Translations under genes and position numbers: made by a program
Origin: Gymnothorax reevesii
Lineage: Eukaryota; Chordata; Actinopteri; Anguilliformes; Muraenidae
DNA: 64,000 nt
Assembly: GCA_029721435.1 (NCBI GenBank)
Contig: CM056577.1
Coordinates: forward strand, 30,348,719-30,412,718
Direction: 5' to 3'
In this document: in pieces, positions 40,052-50,639 of the stretch
Layout: every line of letters starts with the position of its first letter
Position numbering within the stretch: position 1 is the first letter of the stretch
The notes under the pieces: model-generated
What the model was told of the DNA's origin: nothing
The model's input: only the letters and a program-made list of their open reading frames with translations
The model's database searches: none

Positions 40052-43002
40052 ACCCTGTAAATCCCCTTTCCAACTTTAGCAGCATTTTGCTCAGCTATTG
40101 AAATAACAGTCCCTAGTTGCACAAACATTTGCTACTTTTTACCCAAAATTTAGTAAAAATATTTTTTATATTTCTATGAATCTTCCAAAAGCATATCTCT
40201 ATAACATACAGTATTTTATGATGGCACAATCACATTATTTTGGGGGTTTTATTTATTATGGGGGTTTTCAACAGCAGGCTTGACTTAATGCTAGATACCA
40301 GTGAGTCATTGAGTATCTGAAGGGATATATTCACAATAGTATAAAGAAACTGGCGAGCGTAGTTGGGCTGAACGGCCTGTTCTCGCCATTCATGTTATGT
40401 TATGTTATAATTACACAAGTATGTTATTGTCTCGGGAAAAAAAAAACAGTCAAAAATTTCAAGATGCACACAGAATCTTTATTGTTAAACGTACATAACA
40501 GTTCCTGTTAAATGACACATTGTTCTTTATTGTTCCACGCCAATGCTATGTTGAAGATTGGCCAGCAGATGTCGCCATATTTAATTGTATCAAATGCTTC
40601 GCAACCCAGAACCATTCAACACAATTGCTTCATAGTTGATTCAGTAGTTCAGAAAGCTTCAGTTTCTCCATCACTATAACTAACTAATGAGCACTCTGGT
40701 TAAATCTGTAAAGTTGCACCGCTACTAATTAATACCAATTCCCTCTCAGCAGTCGCCCTGTTCTAGTCTCCGCCTCTTGCTCAGCTTTACCTGTCTCCCC
40801 CTGCGTTTCTGCGAGATCTCTCGCACCTGCCTAATTACTTTCCTGCACTCATCATCTGTGCACTTTGAACTCCTTGACTGGAGCTGTTTAAATGTCATAG
40901 GCTGTTTGTGTGATTCCCATCCATGTCTTGGCTTTTGCCAATTTTTGTGGTTAGGTTTTCCCTCTCGTGTTCCTCCCAGTGTAATTAGTTTGATCCAGCT
41001 CACCTATTCCTTGCGTAGCATGTGATTTCCCTCTCATCCTCACTGCTATTCTGACTTTATCACAACGTTGATCAATATTTCTTTGCGCAGAGCCTCTCGT
41101 ATGCCATTGAGTATTGTTTTCCTCCGACTGTTTCGCTCGACTATAATTCTTGCCATGGCCCTTTTTTGTATTGTTTTGTCTTCCTGGATTTCAACCTTTT
41201 TTTTGAATGACCACAATTCCTGTGTTTGGATGCCCTGCGTATGACCGACTGCTTTGTTCATTGACTACAACTTTTTGCCTACCGTCTATGTACCTTTGCT
41301 CATCTGTTTTTCTGGTTCGGACCCCTGCCTGTCTAGTCGACTGTTTTAGGATTTTGTTTTGTGGCTTGCCAATTGTGTTTTTTGGCATTGACCCGGATCT
41401 CATTAAAGGTATACATTTTTTGGATTTCCCTCTCTTGCCTGTGGTTCCTGAACGCACCGTCACAGTGCGAATATATGCAACCTATATGCCGCATATAGGC
41501 CAAATTCAGGTACATATATGTGCATATAGGTTTCCTATATCGCTTCTTTATATCCACATTTAGGCCCTGTATGTACATACAAGGTCTTCTATGAAGATTG
41601 AGTTGCTTATTGTGGAAGAGAAGGAAATGTAAAAAAAACAAAATTGTTTGATTATGTTAATTTCGTAATTTCAGCATTTTTTCAAGTTTAAGTCACTGCC
41701 AGATTCACCGCATTAGATAAAATTGGATTCACATCATTACAGCTCATACACATCCACTGAAAGTTTATACATGACACTGTCACATCCACCAAATGCAATG
41801 TTTTCTATTTTGTCTGTAACGCAGTTTCTGGATGAATATGGCTCAGAGGTCCTTAGTCTAAATGTAGCAAAAAACAAAAAACAAAAATAGCAAAATAAAA
41901 ACACACAGAACATACATTCAAGTAAACATGCCTTTACAAAATGTCATAAGTCATTTTCATCCCCACATTTATTTGAGCATTTCACTGTGGTCGATGAATT
42001 TGAAGACAAAGTCTAAATTTCTGTTCAGTTTTTATCTGAGATGCTTGTCTGTATAGCAACTAAAGGTCCCACACTTCTTTCTACAGGGATGAAATAACAA
42101 GGATTCTTAAATTCCCACACGGAAAGAACCTATATTAACATATTGGTTTTAAACCCCTCCTTGTATCAACCAGCAGTGGACGGCAGCTCTTTTCAGAAGT
42201 AGCGCGCAATTAGCCAATGTCTTACTGGGATGCAAATTGCGAAGGGCCTGCTGGGAAGGGTTATGCAGATTAGAGTTCCCTTAGGTGCCTCCTGTTGGCT
42301 AGACAGGCGCTCATAAATAAGATTCAGTTCAGGTGAATCTATCAGAATTAATGTATGAATATCCCCTGACCTCATTCTAAGCTTGCAAAATTTTGCCCAG
42401 CAGTTTTTAACAGTCGCGGGCTGTGTACACTCGACTGCAGGCATCTCCAACTCTGTTCCTGGAGAGCTACCACCCTGAAGGTTATCAATCCAACCAAAGC
42501 AAACCACACCTGCTTTCCCAGTTAGAGATCTTGATGAGCTGCTAAAGAGTTGAATCAGGTGAATACAGTTGCAGCAGAAATCTACAGGATGGGAACTGTA
42601 GTGTCAGCGTTACTTTTGCGCTTTGGCCAGTAAGGTCTCGAGACAGAGAATTGTTAGGGACATTAGCAGCATATTTGAGGTTTAGTGGTAGTGAGAAGGG
42701 GAATCTTTTTTTTATTTTCCCTTTTCTTTTTGTATGATGACCTCGCTTGCTTTCAACCTCGGACAACTTCCAGGTCCGTTGGTAGCGCGAGTCTCACATT
42801 TTTATTTTGTTTGAGTCTCCCTGTTCTTAGCTGTTTTTGCCTTTTAATTCTGGTCGCTGCTTTTGGCGTCTAATACTCATTATACATCACAATATGTGGC
42901 CGTATATTAAACGTATGTGTTTATATAGGTTCTTTCCGTATGGGACACCCGTTTTTTGTTTTTTTTTTTACTACCCAAGTTTGCCAGTATTAACGTGCTA
43001 TT

Positions 43003-43218
43003 GCGGGCGGCAGGGGCGTGCGGTGTGTAGTGCTGTTGTCTCTCAGCAGGAGGGTCATAGGTTTGAGTCCCACTTGGGGTCTTTCTGTGTGGAGTTTGCA
43101 TGGTCTTACCATATTCACGTGGGCTTTTTCCGGGTACTCCGCTTTCCTCACACCGGCCAAAGGCATGCAGGTCAGGCTAATCGGAGACTTCAAATTACCC
43201 GGCTGCGTATGGCTCCAA
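43003..43218 (+). mobile_element. V-SINE, left part
   Basis: The tRNA-like head has 'gtgtgtagtgctgttgtctc' (A box) and 'aggtttgagtcccacttggg' (B box), then the core 'gtgtggagtttgcatggtct', 'gggctttttccgggtactcc' and 'gcatgcaggtcaggctaatc'. It is cut at 'gcgtatggct', where a chromovirus LTR begins. The V-SINE resumes at 47,288. Confidence 0.85.
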
Positions 43219-44373
43219 TGTTGTGATTCGGTCTTTGCCATGCCATGTCCCATGATTTATGTCCATGTTCAAGTTCTGCCCCTGGCCTTGTGGCATGTTT
43301 TGTCTGACCCATGTGTTTAGTGACCTCTGCTTATGTCTGACCATTCCTAGATCATGTATTGTGTTTTGGTATATTATTTTTCATGTTTTTGTTAATTCAG
43401 TTTCCATGCCATGTTTAATTTTCATAGCCATGTTTTTTTTTTCCATGCATTGCACTGTCTCGTCTTGAGTGTTGTATTTGCTCACGGTCCCTTGTTTAGC
43501 GACCCACTCATTCGGGTGATTTATTAGTTTCTGGGTTTCAATCTTCTTTCATTATCTCGTGTTCTTCCTTCCTCTTACTTTTGCTATCTTACTCACACAT
43601 ACTAATAGTTTGTTATTTTGATAATTACTAACCAACACTAACCTTGTATTATATTTTGACTAACTTACTAACAAGCACTCGGGATTGTATAGCTGCACTT
43701 ACTAATTGACAAACGATCTCTCAGCATTCGCCCTATTCTAGTCTCCGCCTCTTGCCTTTCCCTAATTATCTCTGCTGCACTTTCTACGGGTCTTCCACAA
43801 ACTGCTTATTGCTTTCCTTTCTCTAATCTATGCACTTTTAGTACTCCGTGACTGGAGCTGTTAGTCTGTCCATAGGTTTGTTTTGTGATCCCTGTCTGCA
43901 TTTTGGCTACGGCTAAATTCATGTAATTAATTTGCTCCTAATGTGTCTCTTCATGATTATTTTTTCCATTGATTGCACCTGTGTTCCCTAGTCATGTGGT
44001 TACCTGGATATGTATATTAGATGTCTGTTTGTTACACTTCCTTGTCAGATCGTTCTTCCTTGCTAACTTTGCCACGCTTCTCTCGCCTAGTATCATTGTG
44101 ATTTATCTTTCTGACTGGACCATCCTAGACTTCCAGCTTTGCCAATTCCCTGTACTTTGCCGCATTCTTGTTTTTTGACCCATTTTGTCTGACTACGATT
44201 TTTGTGATTGGTGCCCTGTTTATGATTCTGGATTTTGCCCCTTGGACTCTGATTTTGTATTGCGGACTTTGTACTGTCGCCAGCTCTGTTGGGGGGTTTC
44301 TCCCTTCAGAAATAAAGCCTCCTTTTTGCATTTTACTGGTGTTTGCTCTTAGTTCATTTCATAAAACATCACA
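43219..44373 (+). repeat. 5' LTR of second chromovirus
   Basis: About 1,155 bp that begins TGTTGTGATTCGG (compare TGTTGTGTTCCGG in the first element) and ends 'aaaacatcaca'. 'cagaaataaagcctcc' near 44,308 contains a poly(A) signal. The gag ATG follows 16 bases after the LTR end, so this element also lacks room for a conventional tRNA site plus leader. Confidence 0.75.
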
Positions 44374-44389
44374 TTACAATCTGACCAAG

Positions 44390-45763
44390 ATGGAACCAGC
44401 GAACAACCAGCCCCTGCAGGAGGCAGTGAAGGAACAGGGATCCCAGCTCGAATTTCAGGAGCGTCAGCTTCGCGCTCTTACGCAGCATATGCAAACCACG
44501 AGTCTCCAGATGGCGGACCTCACTCACTCGGTTCAAGACTTTCAGCTGCTGCATACCCTCCCGCCTGCGGTCCACGCCACACCTATGCCCTCTTCCGTTC
44601 CGCAGCTGCCTGTCTGCGAGCCATGCCTGCCTCCCTCTGAAAGGGACGATGGCAACCCTGGGGCATGTCGAGCATTCCTCACCCAGTGTGACCTCATATT
44701 CAGCCTACAGCCCTCATCATTCCCCACTGAACGGGCTCCTGTTGCATTCATCATCACGCAACTCACGGCAAGAGCTAAACAGTGGGCTACGGCGGCTTGG
44801 GAGGCGGATCTATCATGTGCACAGACATCTGATCTACTGGGAGAGGAGATGAAGCGGATTTTCGACCACATGAAGTTGGGTCATGAAGCAGGACGGGAAA
44901 TTCGCCAGGGTGGCCGTTCCGTGGCTGATTATGCGATCGACTGCCAAACCCTGGCAACCAACAGCAGGTGAGTGCGAAGAGCCTTATATGACGCCTTTTT
45001 TAATGGCCTAGCCGAGGCCATAAAGGACAAACTGGTGTCCCGAGATTTACTGGAGGAGATGGACGAATTGGTCGACCTAGCCATATGAGTGGATGCTCGC
45101 CGTGAAGAACGTAGATGGTCCGATCTTCACAGTCGTCCAACTAACCCCTACCGGACCACTCCACCTTTACCACCGCCTCCTGGCGGCAGCCCCTTTCCTT
45201 AGACGGAACCCATGCAACTCGGACGAACGCGCATTCCCACTGAGGAAAAGAACCGTCGTCGCTGAGAGGGGGCCTGTTTCTATTGTGGCAAAGGGGGAAA
45301 TCATATAGCTCAGTGCCCCAGCAAGAAGCCTCATCCCGGTGCCAGGAATGGAACAGTGGTGGGCGTTACGCCAGTCTGTAATTCAAGAAACCACACCTGC
45401 CTTCCGGTGATCCTGGAATGGGGAGGGGAGAGCAAATCCACTTCAGCTCTCATTGACTCTGGAGCAGAGGAGAACCTTATTGATGTGGAGCTGGCTCGTG
45501 AATGGGGGGTTCCGGTTGAATAGACCTTCCCGGATTGAGTGGCTAATTCCCTAAGTGGCCAGCAAATCGCCCAGATAACCCATGTTACCAGCCCCATCAA
45601 ACTCAAGATCTCACCACGAGACGATTCAATTATTCCTCCTCCATTCTCCCCATGCTCCTATTGTCCTGGGTCACCCATGGATGGCTTTTCAGAGTCCCAA
45701 GAGAAACACGTGAAACATGTTCGCCAAGTGCTTCTCCGCCTCCTGCAGACCTGCCAACCTTGA
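44390..45763 (+). pseudogene. Gag/protease of second chromovirus, frameshifted
   Basis: Gag runs from ATG 44,390 ('MEPANNQPLQEAVKEQG') to a stop at 44,971, with '[15 protein letters not shown]' as in the first element. It continues in another frame with 'LYDAFFNGLAEAIKDKL', the zinc knuckle 'CFYCGKGGNHIAQCP' (about 45,280-45,325), and protease '[14 protein letters not shown]' (about 45,448-45,490). Near 45,670-45,700 the protease word 'GSPMDGF' is joined to RT sequence 'EKHVKHVRQVLLRLLQ', showing an internal deletion that removed most of RT. Several stops; inactive. Confidence 0.85.
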
Positions 45764-45764
45764 A

Positions 45765-46515
45765 GAAAATTTATGAGTACAACCTGACCCCCCCCCCCCC
45801 CCCCCCCCACCCATCACCTCCCACCCTACTGGTAAATAAAATTGCATGGAGATACAATTTACTTCAAACAGCCAGCGAATTTATTGTCAGAACAGCAGTA
45901 AAAATGAATTTGAAATGTAGTACTTTGCTTTTCTTAGTTACACATAAAATAACTGCGTAATCCATAGTCAATAATAACTGAAAATGTTGTCAGAAAGGAA
46001 GTCAACAGAGGACATTCATTGCAAATCAATCAATTAATTAATTAAATAAATGGGCAAAAATACCAAAACAAATACAATTTGCCATGCATTAAACACTTGC
46101 ACTGTTTAACTTTCCATCATTCTCATCTTATGGCCCTTTTCCACTATGCGGTACCGGCACTACTCTACTCGCCTCTTTTGCTTTTCCATTAGAAAAAAGT
46201 ACCTACTGGTACCACCTTTTCTGGTACCTGCTCTCCCGGGGTTCCAAAAAAGCCAACCGGGTATAGGTACTTAAAAGTGATGTGACACACTAGAGCCTAC
46301 TGATTGGTCAGAGTGTATCGTCACTGCGAAAGACGACTCCGTCGTCGACCTCTCATTCAAGTTAGATTGAGGAGTTTTAATAATCAGTTATAATAATCAT
46401 CGAATTATACCGTTATAGACATCTTGTTCGTTACACTGTGCGTTGCCTTACCTTTCAAACACGGTTTCACTTATTCATCAAAGCTACATTCAGGAAATGT
46501 GTTTCTCTTTGCTGT
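45765..46515. other. Insertion of unknown type in the second chromovirus, with poly-C and MITE-like part
   Basis: Not retroviral. It holds a C run (45,788-45,808), an AT-rich part, and from 46,131 the wording 'gcccttttccactatgcggt', 'cttttccattagaaaaaagt', 'ctggtacctgctctcccggg' and 'actgattggtcagagtgtat', which resembles a common fish MITE with 'TTTTCCACTA' ends. Its boundaries are unclear. Confidence 0.4.
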
Positions 46516-46524
46516 TTCACCACA

Positions 46525-47270
46525 GTTAGTTTATCATCAGGTTTCCATCCCCAGACTAATGGCCACACCGAGCAGGCTAACCAGTGTGTGGAAAATGTTT
46601 TGAGATGTCTTTGCATTAGGAACCCCTCCTCCTGGAGCCATCAGTTGCCATGGGCTGAATATGCCATGAACAGCCACACCTCTGCTGCCTCCGGCATTTC
46701 CCCCTTCAAGGCCTGCCTAGGCTACCAGCCCCCTTTGTTCCCTTCCCAGGAGGAGGAGGTAGCTGTCCCCTCAGCCCGAGAGTTTGTGCGTCGGTGCAGG
46801 CAGACATGGATAACCACCCGCCAGGCCCTGCTCAGGTCGGTCACCCGGATGAAGGAGCAAGCAGACAAGAGGCGCACGACAGCTCCTTCTTACCGGCCTG
46901 GGCAGCGTGTCTGGCTATCTTCAAGGGACATTCCTCTCAGAGGTAACGGAGGCAAACTTTTCCCTAAGTTTTTGGGTCCATTTACGATTGAAAAGGTCTT
47001 GAGTCCCACTGCTTTTCGCCTCCGTCTCCCACTGTCTATGAGATGTATTCATCCCACTTTTCACGTGTCCCAAGTCAAACCTGCAGTAACCCACCCCCTG
47101 ACCTCTTGCCCTGATCCCCCACCACCCACCCGGATCATCGACGGAGGCGAAGCCTACACGGTCCGTGCCCTCCTGGATTGTTGTTGGCGAGGCCCGGGGA
47201 CTTAAGTAACTCGTCGACACATCTTGGACAAGGACTTAATAAGAGACTTTCATGTCAACCATCCCAGACT
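46525..47270 (+). pseudogene. Integrase C-terminus and chromodomain of second chromovirus
   Basis: It begins in the integrase core at 'SLSSGFHPQTNGHTEQANQ' (third catalytic Glu region) and includes '[20 protein letters not shown]', 'YRPGQRVWL' and 'FPKFLGPFTIEKV' (GPY/F module), then 'IHPTFHVSQVKPAV', a Pro-rich linker and the start of a chromodomain 'GGEAYTVRALLDC'. The chromodomain is cut by a stop at 47,205; 'RRHILDKDLIRDFHVNHP' continues in another frame to about 47,270. The 'EEEV' junction, broken in the first element, reads through here. Confidence 0.88.
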
Positions 47271-47287
47271 ATCGGGTTGAAACGCCC

Positions 47288-47425
47288 AGTGGCGTTTGTA
47301 TGGCTGTGTGAGTGAATGGTGTGTGTGCCCTGTGATGGATTACCAAATTGCCCAGGGTGTTCTGGGATAGGTTTCGGACCCTGCCCATTGTAATTAGTTA
47401 GACAACGGGTTAGGTCAAGGGTCCA
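47288..47425 (+). mobile_element. V-SINE, right part
   Basis: It continues the V-SINE interrupted at 43,218: 'gtatggctgtgtgagtgaat', 'gtgccctgtgatggattacc', 'gcccagggtgttctgggata' and 'acaacgggttaggtc'. The chromovirus therefore sits inside this SINE. Confidence 0.8.
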
Positions 47426-47592
47426 CAAATCTGGCACTCAAACCCAACCCTGGTTTTCTTTCATTCCAGGCTATTAGGTGAACAATTGCTGATTTTGATT
47501 GGCCAGTCTGTCATCACACTTGACTCCCTGATAAAGAGAAGGTAGAAATCCAGCAGTATTTGGCCCTCAAGAACTGTGATTTGAAGAATACT
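47416..47592. repeat. hAT-type MITE
   Basis: The left end CAAGGGTCCACAAATC and the right-end inverse '..TTCAAATC' are related, and the body words 'cccaaccctggttttctttc' and 'agcagtatttggccctcaag' match a common fish hAT MITE. The exact right boundary is uncertain. Confidence 0.55.
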
Positions 47593-49567
47593 CATGAGCT
47601 TTATGTCTCAGTCTCAAAAGAGCTGACGTAGATTCACAGAAATACTTCTGTTATGATGGCAGCTGGGTTTGCCTCCATTTAATGGCCCACACAATAGAAT
47701 TATATTGTTCCAATTTTCAAATTATCAGTTTTACATGTAATCATTTGAATAACTCTGAATACTATATGGCATTTGATTGATTTTTTTATGCGCCAGCTGT
47801 GATTTGGGCAGGTCAGTGGATCTCATGCAGGGCATACTTCTTAATGGATAAGTACACATGCTGTATAAATGCTAAAGTGTTTTCAGAGACATTTTTGAAT
47901 AAAAATGAAAACATCTCTGCGTCGAGCTCAGGAAGCGTAATGATCCTGGCAGCGGAAGTAATTCCCCCACTGCGCGAATTGTGTCAACAGTGCAGAGATG
48001 GGGCTGGTCAGGGGGAAGTAACAGACAGACACTGTTACATAACAATGTACTTCATTTATGGTATACAGCATGATGAATCTTTTTGTTTCAATTCAGTAAG
48101 TTGGCCTTGCTTAATAATTTCCCTAATCTGCTATAGTGTATGATATACATAATGTCCAAAATAAACTTGGTAACGGACGGACAAATGTTCACTTCCCCTT
48201 GACCAGGCCCAATTGCAATTATGCCCGTTTGTTTGGGTAATAGCCCTGAGCGGGAGAGAGAGAAAGAAAGAGAGAGAAAACACTGGAGCAGTTGGAAACG
48301 GCTTTGGCTGTTAAGCGGCCTACCACGGTTTACATCCCCAAATCTGCCATTTCAATATGCTGTCCATTTACTGTTTGTGCTTAATCCCGCCCATCATGAG
48401 CACTGATTACTGAATTAAAGAGCTGAACCGATTTACGCATTGGACAGATTAAGATTAAATATAGCTGTTTTCACGGCGCAGTTTCGGTGTCCACTCATTG
48501 GTAATTTGGGGGAAGCAGGTTTTTTGCAATGAAATCACATAAACTCTTTCATTAAATTCAGTGAGTGTCGGCAGTGCTGTGTAATACTCTGATGGTTATT
48601 GCGGGATTGTGCAAATTCAATCAGCATAAAGTGAACACTTGAAACTGATTACCGATTGATTAGGATCTCTTCAACATCATCTCAGTGGGAACATAAATTC
48701 CACTGAGTGCAGCAAAAAAGCGTTGTAGTCTCTTTAAGCGAAGCGTCATTTCTAACAATTTGTATTACAAGCAATAACATTATTTTTGTCGTCTCAAGCA
48801 GAAAAAATTGGTTTGTTATTTATTTCTTTGCTATGCAGGTTGCATAATCTTACCACAGTAGCAAATCTTGAAATCTTGAGTGCATTTCTCCTCATCCCCA
48901 TTCTTTTCACGCTCATTTTACGGATAAATAAAACAATTTACTTTTCAAACGTAAGTAATCATAATAAATGATTGGTACATCCCTGCATGCCTAACCGACT
49001 TTTGGGGATTAAATTTTTTTTTTTTACGAAGGAGAGGACAAAAACATGTAATCCAATTGAATATGCAGCCTTTTTATGCTGACCACTATTTTCAAGCGTT
49101 TACTTCCACAACAGTCATAAGTTTGACTTTGGTGTTTTGTGTCAGTCATGGAGAAATTGTATGACTGCATGGAAATAATATATCAATGTCATTATTTATG
49201 TCAACTGCTAAGCAGCAGTGCAGAGTTGAGAAATTTGACCGGAGATATGAAGAATTAAACCTACATTGGAACAGAAGCTAATTTATAACCGATCAAAGCG
49301 CAGTATTCAAACATAATGGGGCTGAGATAAAGGTATTATCTGAGGTATTTATTTACAAAGTCAATTTCCTGTCATAAAATAAAGTTTGAATTTCACATAA
49401 AGTGATCAAACCAGCTATTACTAAGATTTTATTGCAGAACATTATTGCACAACGTCTGCAAAAAAAAAAAAAAAAAAAACAGCCACGTAAGTTACATCCT
49501 CCTAGAGAAATGTCACATTTGAGCAGCAGGACCGCGCCTTATCTCATCAAACTTGGTGAGGGGCGTA
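47593..49567. other. Long non-coding stretch
   Basis: No gene or element that I recognise. A GA-rich run lies at about 48,248-48,280 and an A run at about 49,460-49,480. Frames are under 115 codons without motifs. Confidence 0.4.
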
Positions 49568-49570
49568 TTA

Positions 49571-49655
49571 GCCGCTTTCAGTTTCGCGTGCATTCGCATC
49601 TTTGCATTGACATTGTCGCGCAAAAAAAAAGTTTTGCGTCCGGTGTGAAAGCAGC
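49571..49655. mobile_element. Short Harbinger-type MITE, TSD TTA
   Basis: An 85 bp element from GCCGCTTTCAG to 'gcgtccggtgtgaaagcagc' with TTA on both sides (49,568-49,570 and 49,656-49,658), as in Harbinger insertions. The family recurs at about 51,276-51,395, 52,888-53,015, 56,801-56,868 and 61,567-61,735. Confidence 0.75.
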
Positions 49656-50639
49656 TTAAGCGTTGATAATAATCGCCCTCATACAGTTCAATTGTCCTCT
49701 AACAGATCTGCAGTACACTTCCCCCATCCCCGCAAGTAAAGCATTCATAAATAAAGTGGAATACTTTGCCTGGGGGCGTCCATCCGTTAAGCAATATCAG
49801 ATAGCAAAGTTTCATTTTTCTGAAGGGCTGGGATTCCTGGAATCGCGCTCTGGCTCCGAGGGCCAACTGTAAGGGCCTGGCTACACATTCGCGGTTTATG
49901 ACGCGTGTTAACGCCGCGTGAAAAGCCGCGAAAGCCGCTCTGAGCAAACGTTGCGTAATACGCAGCGGTGAACGGTCTACACCTGAGCAGGTAAAGTGGG
50001 TGTACACGCTTTGTCCTCCGAGTTAGCTGGAAACTCCTCCCCTAATCTTGTAAAACCAAGTCATTCACTTTTTCATGAAGCTGAGAAAACAAAAGAACTT
50101 AAGTCCTTCAGGATAAACTTGGTGTAAAAAAAAAAAATCAATAAAAAAGAGCAAATTGGTGACTAGGCACTTTATTTGATGATTAGTGATTTAGTAATTT
50201 CAAAAATGGTTCTAACCTACTGTCTACCAAAATGAGTTACTAGGTTTTACCAGATTAGGGGAGACTCACTCTACACTTTCTACACTTCGACAATCAAATG
50301 TTCAGTTTGATTGTCTTCTTCCTTTCGTCCCATTCTGCCTGTAAATGAATGCGAACAGGGTTGTGTCTCAGAGTTTGACAGGATAATTAGCCATGTCTTT
50401 TTTTTTTTTAATCTGTCAGGCCAGCAGATCATCACGTGAGAGAGTTTCCTGAATTTCTATTGGCTGACTATGGAACACGCTTCACTGGACACGTCGTGTG
50501 ATACACTCAGAAACCCCTTTGGAGGTTTCTTATGGCAAGCCGATAGTGCCATAATTCGTCTGTATACAACGTGTTTTGGGACGAGAACACGTGTATTTTA
50601 CACCGTTATTGCTTTTTTTCGGTACTTTTAACTCCGTTT

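Larger units (their letters stand above)
39122..40676 (+). mobile_element. hAT transposon remnant inside the solo LTR
   Basis: The ends are TAGGGATG and the inverse of TAGTGATG. The flanks TAACTTAC (39,114-39,121) and TAACTAAC (40,677-40,684) form an 8 bp duplication with one mismatch. It contains only the C-terminal transposase segment and is itself split by a MITE (39,421-39,946). Non-autonomous deletion product. Confidence 0.75.
38765..41464 (+). mobile_element. Solo LTR of a chromovirus, interrupted
   Basis: It begins 'tgtcatggttatgg' and ends 'ctgaacgcaccgtcaca'. Word runs such as 'cctgcttcgggtgatttaaat', 'cgccctgttctagtctccgc' and 'gactggagctgttta' match the 5' LTR of the second chromovirus (43,219-44,373). 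No coding part adjoins it, so it is a solo LTR. It is split by a hAT remnant (39,122-40,676). I could not see a clear 5 bp target duplication. Confidence 0.7.
38739..42945 (+). mobile_element. Composite element, copy B (inverted relative to A), with nested insertions
   Basis: It begins 'cacccacatggaaagaatct' (38,738) and ends at the inverse motif 'ggttctttccgtatggga' (42,928-42,945), with a third motif 'cccacacggaaagaacctat' at 42,114. 41,465-42,600 is the inverse of copy A. A 2.7 kb solo LTR (38,765-41,464) sits just inside the left end. The outermost right part (42,600-42,910) does not match copy A. Confidence 0.65.
43219..47285 (+). mobile_element. Second Ty3/gypsy chromovirus, decayed
   Basis: Same lineage as the minus-strand element at 6-14 kb: the order is LTR, short leader, gag ATG, zinc knuckle, protease, then (after a large deletion and a 0.7 kb insertion) the integrase C-terminus and chromodomain. 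Most of RT, RNase H and the integrase core are deleted. No 3' LTR follows; the copy ends abruptly at the V-SINE. The word GTATGGCT occurs at both V-SINE edges (43,207-43,214 and about 47,297). Confidence 0.88.
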
